Shown here in pieces: positions 7,695 to 16,546 of a stretch of DNA of 64,000 bases. Under the pieces are notes generated by a model. That model was not told where the DNA came from. It saw only the letters and a program-made list of their open reading frames with translations, and did not search any database. How positions within the stretch are numbered: the first letter of the stretch is position 1; each line of letters starts with the position of its first letter. The DNA is from Victivallis vadensis (GTDB taxonomy: Bacteria; Verrucomicrobiota; Lentisphaeria; Victivallales; Victivallaceae): assembly GCF_003096415.1 (NCBI RefSeq), contig NZ_QEKH01000027.1:1-64000 (forward strand), written 5' to 3'. A program made the translations under genes and the position numbers.

Positions 7695-10600
7695 ATTCGG
7701 ATACTTTCATCGACCATCCTTACCTCGCGGTCGTGATCGCGATCGTGATTTCGCTGGTGGGAGCACTGGCGATCTTCGCGCTGCCGGTCGCACAGTATCC
7801 GAATGTGACGCCGCCGCAGGTCAGCATCACCACCACCTACCCCGGAGCGAGCGCGCAGGAGCTGCTCGACAGCGTGATCGAGCCGATCGAAACGCAGGTC
7901 AACGGCGTGCGCGACCTGATCTACCTCTCCTCGACCGGTTCCAACTCCGGTTCGGTCAGCATCACCGCGACCTTCCGGATCGGCTCCGACGGCCGCGCCA
8001 ACACGCAGGATACGCAGGACCGGGTGAACTGGGCGCTGCCGCAGCTGCCCGAAACCGTGCAGCGCGAGGGCGTGATCGTGCAGGAACAGTCCGGCAATAT
8101 CTTAATGGCGATGACCCTCTACTCGCCGAACCGCAGCTATGATACGCTGTTCCTGAGCAACTACGCGACGATCCAGCTGAAAAAACGGCTGAGCCGGATT
8201 CCGGGAGTCGCGAACATCCAGATTTTCGGCGGCAGCGACTACGCGATGCGCTTCTGGCTGGACACCGACAAGCTCGCCGCGATGAACCTGCCGGTCAGCG
8301 AAGTGGTGCGGGCGGTGCAGAATCAGAACCTGCTGGTCTCCTCCGGCGCCGTCGGTGCGGCTCCGAACCTGCCCGGCGAACCGTTGAAATACACGGTGCG
8401 CACCCGGGGACGCCTGACAGATCCGGCGCAGTTCCGCGACATCGTGGTGCGCAGCACACCCGGCGGTCCGCAGGTCAGGCTCGGCGACGTCGCCCGGATC
8501 GAGCTCGGCGGCGAAAGCTACTCCACCGCCGCCTCACTGAACAACCAGCCCGCCGTGATGCTGCTGGTCTACCAGCAGAGCGACGCGAACGGCATCGCGA
8601 TTTCGGATGCGTGCCGCGCCGCGATCGCCGAGCTGTCGCAATCGTTTCCACCCGACCTCGCGTGCGGCTTTCAGTATGATTCGACCGAGTTCATCCGCGC
8701 TTCGGTCCGCGATGTGGCGGTCACGCTGGCGACCGCCGTCGTGCTGGTCGCGCTGGTCACGCTGCTTTTCCTGCAGAACTGGCGCATGGCGCTGGTGCCG
8801 ACGCTGGCGATCCCGGTCAGCATCCTCGGCACTTTCGCCGGGCTGCGGCTGCTCGGATATTCGATCAACATGGTGACTCTTTTCGGCCTTGTGCTGGCGA
8901 TCGGGATTGTGGTGGACGACGCGATCATCGTGATCGAAAACGTGCACCGGCTGATGGTCGAAGAGAAACTCGCCCCCCGGGAAGCCGCCTCAAGGTCGAT
9001 GCGGCAGATCACCGGCGCGATCATCGCGACCACTCTGGTGCTGCTGGCGATGTTCGTGCCGATCTGCTTTCTCTCCGGCATCACCGGCGAGCTTTACCGG
9101 CAGTTCGGCGTGACCATCTCGACTGCGGTGCTGCTGTCGGCGGTGAACGCGCTGACGCTGAGTCCGGCGCTGGCGGCGCTGCTGCTGAAGCCGGATATGG
9201 TTGAAAGCCGGTTCTTCCTGTTCCGCTGGTTCAATGCGGGCTTCGGCGCGATCTCGAAGCGCTACGGCGGCGGCGTTGCCGCCGCGGTGCGGCGGTTTTT
9301 GCCGGTGCTGGCGGTCTACCTCGTGCTGACGGGAGCGGCGGTATGGACGTTCCACCGGGTTCCCGGCGGCTTCATCCCGGAGGAGGATCAGGGGGTGTTC
9401 TTCGCCGGAATCCGGCTGCCGCCCGGTTCCTCGCTGGAGCGGACTGAGGAGAAGGTCGCGGAGCTTTCGGCTATCTTCAAAAAGCTGCCCGGCGTGCGCG
9501 ACGTATTGGCCGCTCCCGGCTTCAATATCCTGAACCGCACCCCCGCCGCGAACAACGCGTTCCTGGTGGTGGTGCTCGAACCGTGGGACCGGAGGCTGAA
9601 GCGCGGCCTCTCCGCCGCGAAGCTGGTCAGGGAGGCGGAGCGGGCTTCGTTTCTGGTGCCGGAGGCGTTCACGATGGTGTTCGAGCCGCCGCCGATTCCC
9701 GGAATCGGCACGGCGGGCGGTTTCAATTTCGTGCTGGAAAACACCGCCGGCTCCGATCCCGACGCGCTCGGCGCGGCGCTTGATGCGATGCTGGAAGAGG
9801 TGATGGCAAATCCGAAATTCACCAATGTCTTCACCACCTTCAACCTGAACTGCCCCTACCTGAAACTGGAGATCGACCGGGAAAAGGCCCTGCGGCTCGG
9901 CGTGGATCTGCAGTCGATCTACTCGACGCTGGAAGGCACGCTCGGCGTCAACTACATCAATGACTTCAACCGCTTCGGACAGGTGTACAAGGTGGAGCTT
10001 CAGGCCGAACCGGGGGCGCGCGATACCATGGAGAAGATCCGCCGCCTCCACGTGCCCGGTTCCGGCAATACGATGGTGCCGCTGGATTCACTGATCAGGC
10101 TCTCGCTCCATACCGCGCCGGAATTCCTGAGCCGCTACAACCTCTTTCTGTCGGCGGAACTGCAGGGCAGTCCGGCGCCGGGCGTCAGTTCCGGCGAAGC
10201 GATGTCCGAACTTGAAGCGATCGCCGCGCGGACGCTGCCGCCCGGCATCGATCACGCCTGGACCGACATGTCCTACCAGCAGAAGCTCGCGGGCAATCAG
10301 GCGCTGCCGGTTTTCGCGCTGGCGCTGCTGTTCATCTATCTCTTTTTGGCGGCGCTGTATGAGAGCTGGGTGCTGCCGTTTTCGGTGATCCTCGCGGTGT
10401 TTCCGTCGCTGCTCGGCGCGGCCGCGCTGCTGATGCTGACCGGGATCGCCGACAACATCTACACGCAGATCGGCGTGGTGCTGCTGTTTGCGATGTCCTG
10501 CAAAAGTTCGATCCTGATCGTGGATTTCGCGTTGCAGCGCAGCCGGGAAGGAGCCGATGCTTCCGCGGCGGCGGTGGAAGCCGCCAAGCTGCGGTTCCGC

Positions 10601-10789
10601 GCGATCGTGATGACCGGGGCCGCTTTCGTGCTTGGGACGCTGCCGCTGCTGTATGCATCCGGACCGGGGGCGGCGAGCCAGCGTTCGATCGGCGCGGCGG
10701 TGGTGGGCGGCATGACCTGTGCGGTGCTTTTCGGCGTGTTTCTGGTGCCGGTGTTCTATCGGATCTGTCGAAGGGGAGCCGGCGGCTGA
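7691..10789 (+). CDS. RND multidrug efflux pump (AcrB/HAE1 type)
   Basis: Inner-membrane proton-driven exporter of 1032 residues, full length for the HAE1 family, with two repeats each of a large periplasmic loop and membrane helices. Helix 4 carries the paired Asp409-Asp410 (GIVVDDAIIVIENVH) that relay protons, and helix 10 has the matching Lys in SCKSSILIVDFA. The N-terminal helix is preceded by FIDHPYLA, and the periplasmic start AQYPNVTPPQVSITTTYPGA is characteristic. It overlaps the adaptor gene by four bases. With the adaptor and the divergent TolC protein it forms a complete tripartite pump. HAE1 pumps export drugs, bile salts or dyes; which ones here is unknown. Confidence 0.95.
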   Translation: MNSDTFIDHPYLAVVIAIVISLVGALAIFALPVAQYPNVTPPQVSITTTYPGASAQELLDSVIEPIETQVNGVRDLIYLSSTGSNSGSVSITATFRIGSDGRANTQDTQDRVNWALPQLPETVQREGVIVQEQSGNILMAMTLYSPNRSYDTLFLSNYATIQLKKRLSRIPGVANIQIFGGSDYAMRFWLDTDKLAAMNLPVSEVVRAVQNQNLLVSSGAVGAAPNLPGEPLKYTVRTRGRLTDPAQFRDIVVRSTPGGPQVRLGDVARIELGGESYSTAASLNNQPAVMLLVYQQSDANGIAISDACRAAIAELSQSFPPDLACGFQYDSTEFIRASVRDVAVTLATAVVLVALVTLLFLQNWRMALVPTLAIPVSILGTFAGLRLLGYSINMVTLFGLVLAIGIVVDDAIIVIENVHRLMVEEKLAPREAASRSMRQITGAIIATTLVLLAMFVPICFLSGITGELYRQFGVTISTAVLLSAVNALTLSPALAALLLKPDMVESRFFLFRWFNAGFGAISKRYGGGVAAAVRRFLPVLAVYLVLTGAAVWTFHRVPGGFIPEEDQGVFFAGIRLPPGSSLERTEEKVAELSAIFKKLPGVRDVLAAPGFNILNRTPAANNAFLVVVLEPWDRRLKRGLSAAKLVREAERASFLVPEAFTMVFEPPPIPGIGTAGGFNFVLENTAGSDPDALGAALDAMLEEVMANPKFTNVFTTFNLNCPYLKLEIDREKALRLGVDLQSIYSTLEGTLGVNYINDFNRFGQVYKVELQAEPGARDTMEKIRRLHVPGSGNTMVPLDSLIRLSLHTAPEFLSRYNLFLSAELQGSPAPGVSSGEAMSELEAIAARTLPPGIDHAWTDMSYQQKLAGNQALPVFALALLFIYLFLAALYESWVLPFSVILAVFPSLLGAAALLMLTGIADNIYTQIGVVLLFAMSCKSSILIVDFALQRSREGADASAAAVEAAKLRFRAIVMTGAAFVLGTLPLLYASGPGAASQRSIGAAVVGGMTCAVLFGVFLVPVFYRICRRGAGG

Positions 10790-10827
10790 CCGGTTCCCGC
10801 CGCCATTGAAAAAATTTTTATTTTTCT

Positions 10828-10856
10828 TTGCAAGTTCACAACTTCCCTGCTATACT
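10828..10856 (+). promoter_or_regulatory. promoter of the Sel1-repeat gene
   Basis: TTGCAA (10828-10833), 17-base spacer, TATACT (10851-10856), with an expected start near 10863. The leader to ATG 10966 is about 100 bases. The AT-rich stretch 10808-10830 upstream fits an UP-like element. Confidence 0.55.
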
Positions 10857-10965
10857 AAGCTGGAGAAAAGAGAAACAGTACCGCCGGAAATTCCGGAGAA
10901 GTTTCACCATCCCGGTTGCATCGCCTCTTTCCCCGTGCTGTTTTTTCTGAAAACAAAGGTGGATC

Positions 10966-12039
10966 ATGCGTTTCTTTTTCATACTTGCGATTTTGTGCGG
11001 CACACTGCAGCTTCCGGCGGAAGAACCGGGGCAGCAGGAGTACCGGCTCGGCCTGAATCTTTTTGAAGGACTCAACGGTTCCGTACAGGACCGGGAGGCC
11101 GCGTTTCCGTTTTTTAAGCAGGCTGCCGCACGCGGCAACGCCGACGCCCAATACCGGCTTGGCCACTGCTATGAATTCGGTTTCGGCACTCCGAAGGAAC
11201 CCGCCAAAGCGCGCGAGGCATACGAGCAGGCCGCCAAACAGGGACATACCGAAGCGCTCTTCCGCCTCGGGAACTGTCATTATGTCGGTCTGGGAACCCC
11301 GCAGGATTACGCCAGGGCGCTCGAATGCTTCCGCAAAGCCGCGGAACAAGGCAACGCCGACGCGCTGATGTCGGTCGGTTTCTGCTATGAAAACGGCACC
11401 GGCGTGGAAAAAAATCCGAAGCTGGCTTTCGAATACTACTCCAAAGCCGCCAATGCCGGGCTTTCCCTCGGCCAGTACTATCTGGGCCGCTGCTACTATC
11501 ACGGCAAGGGAACGACCAAGGATTACGCCAAGGCGGTCGAACTCTTCCGGAAAAGCATCCAAAGCGAATCCCGGCTCTGCCGCGGCCTGGGCTACTTCTC
11601 GCTCGGCCTCTGTTGCCTGACCGGCAAAGGAGTGGAAAAGAACCGCGAAGAGGCGTTCCGCTGCTTCCGAAACGCCGCCGACTCCTACCACAACGAAGCC
11701 CGGCTGCTGATCGGCGTGATGTACCTGCGCGGCATCGGCACCCAGGCCGATCCCGCCGAAGCCTTCCGGCAGTTGAGCCTCGTTCGCCGTTCACCCGCCG
11801 CCGACTATCTGGTCGGAATGTGTTACTTTCAGGGAACCGGCACTGCGAAAAATGCTAAACTGGCGTTTCAGTCCTTTCGGAAGGCCGCCGACGGTGGTTC
11901 CGCCGACGCGATGAACATGCTCGCGCTTTGCTACCGGAAAGGAATCGGCACCTCCCCGAATCCGGACAAAAGCGAATTCTGGAAAAAACACGCTGCCCGG
12001 AGCGGCCGCAAATTCTCACTGGTCCACCTGACCGAATAA
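10966..12039 (+). CDS. secreted Sel1-like repeat protein
   Basis: A 357-residue protein with a signal peptide (MRFFFILAILCGTLQLPA) and then about nine Sel1/TPR-like repeats of about 36 residues with the pattern A-x-A-Q-Y-x-L-G-x-C-Y-x-x-G-x-G-T-x-x-x-x-x-x-A. Such solenoids mediate protein-protein contacts, often in the periplasm. GGTGGA sits just before the ATG and a promoter lies at 10828-10856. It appears to be a single-gene unit between the efflux operon and a repeat-rich spacer. No partner is indicated by the neighbours. Confidence 0.85.
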   Translation: MRFFFILAILCGTLQLPAEEPGQQEYRLGLNLFEGLNGSVQDREAAFPFFKQAAARGNADAQYRLGHCYEFGFGTPKEPAKAREAYEQAAKQGHTEALFRLGNCHYVGLGTPQDYARALECFRKAAEQGNADALMSVGFCYENGTGVEKNPKLAFEYYSKAANAGLSLGQYYLGRCYYHGKGTTKDYAKAVELFRKSIQSESRLCRGLGYFSLGLCCLTGKGVEKNREEAFRCFRNAADSYHNEARLLIGVMYLRGIGTQADPAEAFRQLSLVRRSPAADYLVGMCYFQGTGTAKNAKLAFQSFRKAADGGSADAMNMLALCYRKGIGTSPNPDKSEFWKKHAARSGRKFSLVHLTE

Positions 12040-12428
12040 CCATTGTCCCCCCGCCCGGAACATTGCCTCCGGTGGCCGGTGGCGCCCCCCCGGTCGTTAT
12101 CTATAAGTTTATTTGGTCTATCGGCAGAACTCCGCACCGGCACGTTGCCGGTCGTGATCCAACGGCGAAAGCGTTGGCCGTCGGAGACACTTTGTGCGCA
12201 TAGCGCACAAGGTCTGCCGCCCGTTAGGGCGGGCAGACCCGCCTGCCGCGAATGCGGCATGGCTTCCCCGCGACTCACTTCCGGCGGTTTCATTACAACT
12301 TTGGAGTGCGGAGATTCATCTCCACACTCCAAGGACGCTTCGTGTCGGGAGGCAAGCATACACACCGGCACGTTGCCCGTGGAGACTTCTGCACGCGAAC
12401 GTGGCGTGGCTGCTTTGGGGGGGAGTGT
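12040..12428. repeat. non-coding spacer built of short hairpins (mosaic repeat region A)
   Basis: Between the Sel1 gene and the 3' end of a glycosidase gene lie 389 bases with no convincing gene. It contains successive hairpins: 12192-12210 (8-base arms TTGTGCGC/GCGCACAA), 12211-12239 (GGTCTGCC... /...GGGCAGACC, one bulge) and 12301-12332 (TTGGAGTG-c-GGAGAT against ATCTCC-a-CACTCCAA). The same phrases recur at 18651-18677 and 45833-45990. Frames open across it look like low-complexity by-products. Any hairpin could act as a terminator for the two convergent genes. Confidence 0.6.
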
Positions 12429-13715
12429 TCAGATCTTCTTTTTATCATTTTGTTCCACGAGGAAGGGGAGATTGCAGGAGGTGCCGCCGCCCTGACCGTC
12501 GCGGACAAAGAGGAAGAGACGGTAGGCTCCCGGTTTTTCCGGAGTAACAACCGTGACTTCGCCGCCGGTGTTTCCGGCCGGAAAACAACCTTCGATGGTC
12601 GGCGGAACCGGTTCGCGGTTGCCTTCAGCCCACTTCACGCCACTTTCGCGGATTACTTTCCACTCACAGGTGACCGGATCGTTTTCCGGATCGATGATAA
12701 ACGCCCGTGCCTGAAAGGTCTGGCCGGGAGCGACCTTCTTCCGGTCCAGACCGCAGACGATCCGGTCGATATTCGGACTCCGGTTCGGCAGCGGTTTCCC
12801 GGAGTAAAGCTTGGCGATCCGGTCGACAGCCGGGGTTTTCTCGCCGGTTTCGAGGAACATGCCGTACCAGGTACCGGTGACTTCCTGTTTGCTTGACCAG
12901 ACGAAGGCGATCATGCCGAGACAGCGTTTCGCATCGGCGACGGCGGCGCGGTAACCGCGCTCGTAGTTGTCGGCTTTGGCTTTGCCGCCCGGTTCGAGCG
13001 GAACTCCCCAGGCGGTTTGCGGCACTTCCCAATGGCCGCGCGGCCCGAATTCGGTCAGCATCCACGGCCCCTGCCAGCCGGCTTCGTCGAGCCGTTTTGC
13101 CGAAATCACGGCTCCGGCGTAGGTGTTGATGCCGATGATGTCGATGGCGGGAGCAAGCTCTTTGATCGCTTTCATCTTCCAGACTGCGTTGCCGGCGATT
13201 ACATTCATCACCGGATGGTCGGGATCTTCCTCTTTGAGGATTCCGGCGAGTATATTCAATTCCTTCCAGTACTCCGGATGCAGCTCCGTGGTACGGGGGC
13301 CTTCGGCTTCGTTGCCGAGCCCCCAGCAGAGCAACGCAGGATGGTGACGCAGCGCCCGAACCTGTCGGCGAATATTTTCCCGCTGTTCCTGAAGGTGGAC
13401 CGGATTCTTGTAGCTGAAATTCTTGCTTTCGCGCTGAAGCCAGATTCCGCGGATTACCTTGAAACCGCTCCGCTGCGCCGCATCCATCTCCCGGAGCGCC
13501 CGCTCCGGATCATTGCTGCTGTAGGTGCGCAACGTATTCACGCCGCACCGCCGGGCCAGCTCCGGCTGGTCGAACCGGCCGACGCCGCGGACCTGAAACG
13601 GTTTGCCGTCGGCGAACAGCCGCCAGTTTCCCGACGCATCCTGTTCCAGCCTGACCGGCGCGGCGGCGGCGGTGATGCACAACAGGGCGGCGATGCCCGA
13701 TAACAGAATTTTCAT
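12429..13715 (-). CDS. secreted clan GH-A glycoside hydrolase (GH2 TIM-barrel-like)
   Basis: A 428-residue protein with a signal peptide (MKILLSGIAALLCITAAAA) and a (beta/alpha)8 domain resembling the catalytic part of GH2/GH5 enzymes: FQVRGVGRFD, NTLRTYSSND, WGLGNEAEG with the likely acid/base Glu, and WMLTEFGPRGHWE with the likely nucleophile Glu. A C-terminal Ig-like domain (about 325-420) follows. GH2 N-terminal sandwich domains are missing, so it is a stand-alone barrel. ATG 13715 follows AAGGAG with 7-base spacing. It is the last gene of a LacI, pseudopilin, glycosidase operon. The substrate is unknown; beta-glucuronide, beta-galactoside or beta-mannoside are possible. Confidence 0.75.
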   Translation of the reverse strand: MKILLSGIAALLCITAAAAPVRLEQDASGNWRLFADGKPFQVRGVGRFDQPELARRCGVNTLRTYSSNDPERALREMDAAQRSGFKVIRGIWLQRESKNFSYKNPVHLQEQRENIRRQVRALRHHPALLCWGLGNEAEGPRTTELHPEYWKELNILAGILKEEDPDHPVMNVIAGNAVWKMKAIKELAPAIDIIGINTYAGAVISAKRLDEAGWQGPWMLTEFGPRGHWEVPQTAWGVPLEPGGKAKADNYERGYRAAVADAKRCLGMIAFVWSSKQEVTGTWYGMFLETGEKTPAVDRIAKLYSGKPLPNRSPNIDRIVCGLDRKKVAPGQTFQARAFIIDPENDPVTCEWKVIRESGVKWAEGNREPVPPTIEGCFPAGNTGGEVTVVTPEKPGAYRLFLFVRDGQGGGTSCNLPFLVEQNDKKKI

Positions 13716-13731
13716 GGTCAGACTCCTTCGG

Positions 13732-14430
13732 TCATTCATATTTGAAAATTTCTTTGTTTTTCAGTTCACGCTGGAACTGCGCATAGGAAATGGAGCGGAT
13801 GTGTCCATCGGTGAAGGAAAACATACCGATTCCGTTCCCATGCGGATAATAGGGCGTATAGGAACCGCCGAAATTGGTGGTGTAGCGGAAGTAGTGACCG
13901 TCGTTTTTGTTGCGTTCCGCCAGCAGCAGCCAGCGTGACGGCTTGGGGATGTTGCTGAGTTTATTGTACTTTTCGATGCCGGGTACTTTGGCCATGTTGC
14001 CGGCGACGGCGTCGTTGATGCAGTAGGTGGAAGAGTGATAGGTATTCTCCTCGATCACGCGGGTATCCGTCAGATAGAGGGGACTCTTCGTACACCGCAC
14101 GAAACCGCACCGGTAATAGTTGGCCGCTTCCCATTTCCCCTTGGAGTAACCGATGCCGAGGTTCAGCAGACCGCCTTTTTCGAGCTTGTTCAGATAGTTC
14201 ATACCGTACCACTGCCCGCCGCTTTTAGAGGGTTCGTTGGTCGGAGCGTGTCCGTTGGACTGATCGGCGTACTGCAACACCATCACGCTCAATTGCCGCA
14301 GATTGCCGAGACAGGCGGTCTGGGCAGCCCGGTCCCGCGCCTTGTTCAGCGCGGGCAGCAGCATGGAGGCGAGAATTGCGATCATCGCAATTGCAATTAA
14401 CAATTCAATCAGTGTGAAATATTTTTTCAT
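13732..14430 (-). CDS. pseudopilin-like protein (cassette 2)
   Basis: A 232-residue protein with a short class III signal (MKKYFTLIELLIAIAMIAIL), the [20 protein letters not shown] segment that follows in this family, and a C-terminal HGNGIGMFSFTDGH, a variant (X10) of the H-X9-DG motif. It sits 12 bases after the LacI gene and 16 bases before the glycosidase gene, on the same strand, so all three are co-transcribed. The role is inferred only from this context; the globular part does not resemble an enzyme I know. Confidence 0.85.
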   Translation of the reverse strand: MKKYFTLIELLIAIAMIAILASMLLPALNKARDRAAQTACLGNLRQLSVMVLQYADQSNGHAPTNEPSKSGGQWYGMNYLNKLEKGGLLNLGIGYSKGKWEAANYYRCGFVRCTKSPLYLTDTRVIEENTYHSSTYCINDAVAGNMAKVPGIEKYNKLSNIPKPSRWLLLAERNKNDGHYFRYTTNFGGSYTPYYPHGNGIGMFSFTDGHIRSISYAQFQRELKNKEIFKYE

Positions 14431-14442
14431 GATGGTCTTCTC

Positions 14443-15492
14443 CTAGGTGGTTTCGCGTATGATCAGTTTGGGAGAACGGTAAAGACGGACGGGTTGTTCC
14501 GGAGGGAGTTTCTTTTCGATCCGGCCGATCAGAGAGTCGACGATCAGGCGGGAGGTTTCTGCCAGTTCGTTGTCGACTGTGGTCAGGGCGGGAGTCAGGT
14601 ATTCGGAAAATTGCAGGTTGTCGTAACCGGCCACCGCCACGTCGTCCGGACAGCGCATCCCGAGCTTCCACAGAGCACGCAACACGATTGCAGCATAGTC
14701 GTCGTTGCGGGCGATCACTGCGTCGGGACGTTCGATGCGAATCATTTGTGCGGCGGCCCCGACCAGTTCCGGCACCGGAGGCATCTCGTCGTATAAATAA
14801 CGATATGCGAAATCGGGATCGAACGGCAGGCCGTGCGCTTTCATTCCCTCCGTGAATCCCTGTTCGCGTTCGCGCTGGGAACGGTGCTTGCCGCAGGGGA
14901 ACCGGAGATAGGGGGCGAAATAGACGAGCCTGCGCCGTCCGCGCCCGTACAGATGGTCCACCAGCTGCCGGACGCCATCGCCGAAATCCACGTGTATGAA
15001 ATCCAACGTGCCGTCATCACAGACCGGCTGGTCATAATAGATCACATGGCTGAGCTTGGCGGCGGCTTTCAGGATGTCGGCGTTCAGGCCGGGAAAGGCG
15101 TTGGAGTGGATGATGACTCCGTCCGCACCGCGCGACGCGAAGTCGTCCAGATAGGCGCGGATGTTGGCGAGGTCGTTATGACACTGGCCGATCACCAAGC
15201 GGTAGCCGTGTTGTTCCGCGGCGCGGGCGGCAAACGAGACGCGCTGAAGTTCGCCGGGGGCACTGTTTGCATCGATCAGCACGCCGAGCAGCTTGCTCCA
15301 GCCGCCCGCCAGTTGCCGCGCGGCGAGGTTCGGCCGGTAGTTCAGCGATTCGGCGACTTTGCGGATCTTCTCCGCCGTAGCCTCACTGACTTTGGTGTGA
15401 TTGCCCGGGCTTGGATTCAACACCTTCGAGACTGTAACCTTCGACACTCCCGCCAACTGCGCGATGTCGATCAGGCGAACCGGATTGGACAT
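14443..15492 (-). CDS. LacI-family regulator, probably autoregulated
   Basis: A 349-residue regulator with a canonical helix-turn-helix (LIDIAQLAGVSKVTVSKVLN), the hinge region NYRPNLAARQL and a periplasmic-binding-protein-like sensor domain with the typical VAGYDNLQFSEYLTPALTTV. It is the first gene of the operon with a pseudopilin and a secreted glycosidase. A consensus promoter (15549-15577) and a CG-centred operator (15533-15544) precede it, so it likely represses its own operon until the released sugar is sensed. The effector is unknown. Confidence 0.92.
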   Translation of the reverse strand: MSNPVRLIDIAQLAGVSKVTVSKVLNPSPGNHTKVSEATAEKIRKVAESLNYRPNLAARQLAGGWSKLLGVLIDANSAPGELQRVSFAARAAEQHGYRLVIGQCHNDLANIRAYLDDFASRGADGVIIHSNAFPGLNADILKAAAKLSHVIYYDQPVCDDGTLDFIHVDFGDGVRQLVDHLYGRGRRRLVYFAPYLRFPCGKHRSQREREQGFTEGMKAHGLPFDPDFAYRYLYDEMPPVPELVGAAAQMIRIERPDAVIARNDDYAAIVLRALWKLGMRCPDDVAVAGYDNLQFSEYLTPALTTVDNELAETSRLIVDSLIGRIEKKLPPEQPVRLYRSPKLIIRETT

Positions 15493-15532
15493 GATTTCCT
15501 TCTTGTTGGTTGAACTGTTTTGGAATGGTTAG

Positions 15533-15544
15533 CTAACCGCTTAG
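15533..15544. promoter_or_regulatory. LacI-type operator
   Basis: CTAACCGCTTAG matches the general LacI/PurR/CcpA half-site rule TAAnCGnTTA with a central CG. It begins five bases downstream of the -10 box, where a bound repressor would block transcription start. The overlapping 12-base perfect palindrome GGTTAGCTAACC (15527-15538) could be part of the site or a second one. Confidence 0.6.
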
Positions 15545-15548
15545 TTTA

Positions 15549-15577
15549 ATTATACCACATTCAGGAACGGATGTCAA
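15549..15577 (-). promoter_or_regulatory. consensus sigma70 promoter of the LacI/pseudopilin/glycosidase operon
   Basis: Read on the minus strand: TTGACA (15577-15572), 17-base spacer, TATAAT (15554-15549). Both boxes are perfect matches. The expected start near 15542 falls inside the operator. Confidence 0.8.
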
Positions 15578-15622
15578 TAGGAGAATTGAAAAAAATTGCG
15601 AAAATGCGGATCAAAATGCGGA

Positions 15623-16408
15623 TCAGAGACGGCGCATCTGGGTAGGTGTTTTGCCGAGACGCTTCAGAAAAACTTTGCCGAAATAGTTCTGATCGCTGAA
15701 TCCGGTGGCTTCGGCGATCTCCTTGACGGAAACGGCGCTTTCATGGAGCATTTGCATCGCGATCTGAAGCCGGAAACCGGTCAGGTACTCCTGTGGCGGC
15801 ATGCCGCAGTGGCGGGTGACCAGCCGGGTCAGGGTGGAGCGGTGGACGCCGAGGGCCGCGCTCAGACTCCGTACCGACAAGGCGGGATCGTCGTAACGTT
15901 CTTCGACCAGCTGCTTGAAGCGCAGGATAAGGCCGCTCTCTTCGCCGGAGGGCGGCAGCATCGCGCGGGTCAGGATTTCGTAGGCGGTGGCGCCGGCGCG
16001 GTATTCGCCGTCGCGGCCGAGATCGCGTATTTCGCGGGCGAGTTTCAGGAACAGCTCTTCCGGACAGGGGGCAACGGGGCGGGAAGGGCGTTCCAGCCGA
16101 AAGCTGTCGATCAGGAAGGGAACATTCGGACCATCGATGGTCAGCCACCAGTAATCGAACGACGCGGATTCGGCGGTGATCTCGTGACGGTCGCCGGGAA
16201 AGTAGAAGCAGACCTGATTTTCATTCAGCAGCCAGCCGGAAGCCCCGGAGCCGAATCTGCCGCAGCCGGAGACGCACCAGTAGAGTTCGAGGATCGGCTT
16301 GACCAGCGGCGGGTCGCTCCATCCCTTCGGCACTGTGTAGTGCCCGGTCGAACGGACGCGGACTGGGGCGTGAATGGTTCCGGTCGAATACGGTCGGTAG
16401 AGTTCCAT
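15623..16408 (-). CDS. AraC-family transcriptional regulator
   Basis: A 261-residue regulator with a cupin-like sensing domain at the N-terminus (LNENQVCFYFPGDRHEI) and two C-terminal helix-turn-helix motifs: SVRSLSAALGVHRSTLTRLV and SVKEIAEATGFSDQNYFGKV, ending with the AraC-typical GKTPTQMRR. The start at 16408 (MELYRP) is preferred because the promoter -10 box lies over the alternative ATG at 16450. It is divergent from a GH4 enzyme whose promoter abuts its own, so it is likely the activator or repressor of that enzyme and of itself. Confidence 0.88.
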   Translation of the reverse strand: MELYRPYSTGTIHAPVRVRSTGHYTVPKGWSDPPLVKPILELYWCVSGCGRFGSGASGWLLNENQVCFYFPGDRHEITAESASFDYWWLTIDGPNVPFLIDSFRLERPSRPVAPCPEELFLKLAREIRDLGRDGEYRAGATAYEILTRAMLPPSGEESGLILRFKQLVEERYDDPALSVRSLSAALGVHRSTLTRLVTRHCGMPPQEYLTGFRLQIAMQMLHESAVSVKEIAEATGFSDQNYFGKVFLKRLGKTPTQMRRL

Positions 16409-16448
16409 TTTTCTCTTTTTCCTGAATGATGCGACAGAATTACGAAAC

Positions 16449-16477
16449 ATAATACATCCTTACCCTTGGGATTTCAA
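16449..16477 (-). promoter_or_regulatory. promoter of the AraC gene
   Basis: On the minus strand TTGAAA (16477-16472), 17-base spacer, TATTAT (16454-16449). Its -35 box directly touches the -35 box of the divergent GH4 promoter. The expected start is near 16442, giving a 33-base leader to ATG 16408. Confidence 0.6.
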
Positions 16478-16494
16478 ATGGTTTGTGGTAAAAT
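16466..16494 (+). promoter_or_regulatory. promoter of the GH4 gene
   Basis: TTGGGA (16466-16471), 17-base spacer, TAAAAT (16489-16494). The leader to ATG 16547 is about 46 bases and contains AAGGAG at 16530-16535. Confidence 0.6.
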
Positions 16495-16546
16495 TATCCA
16501 TACAGGGATCAGGAAATTCCAAAAAAATCAAGGAGAGCTACGGAAT

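Noticed and set aside
12043-12495. Overlapping frames of 117-214 codons in region A
   Set aside because: They run across hairpins and into the 3' end of the glycosidase gene on the other strand; no conserved domain.
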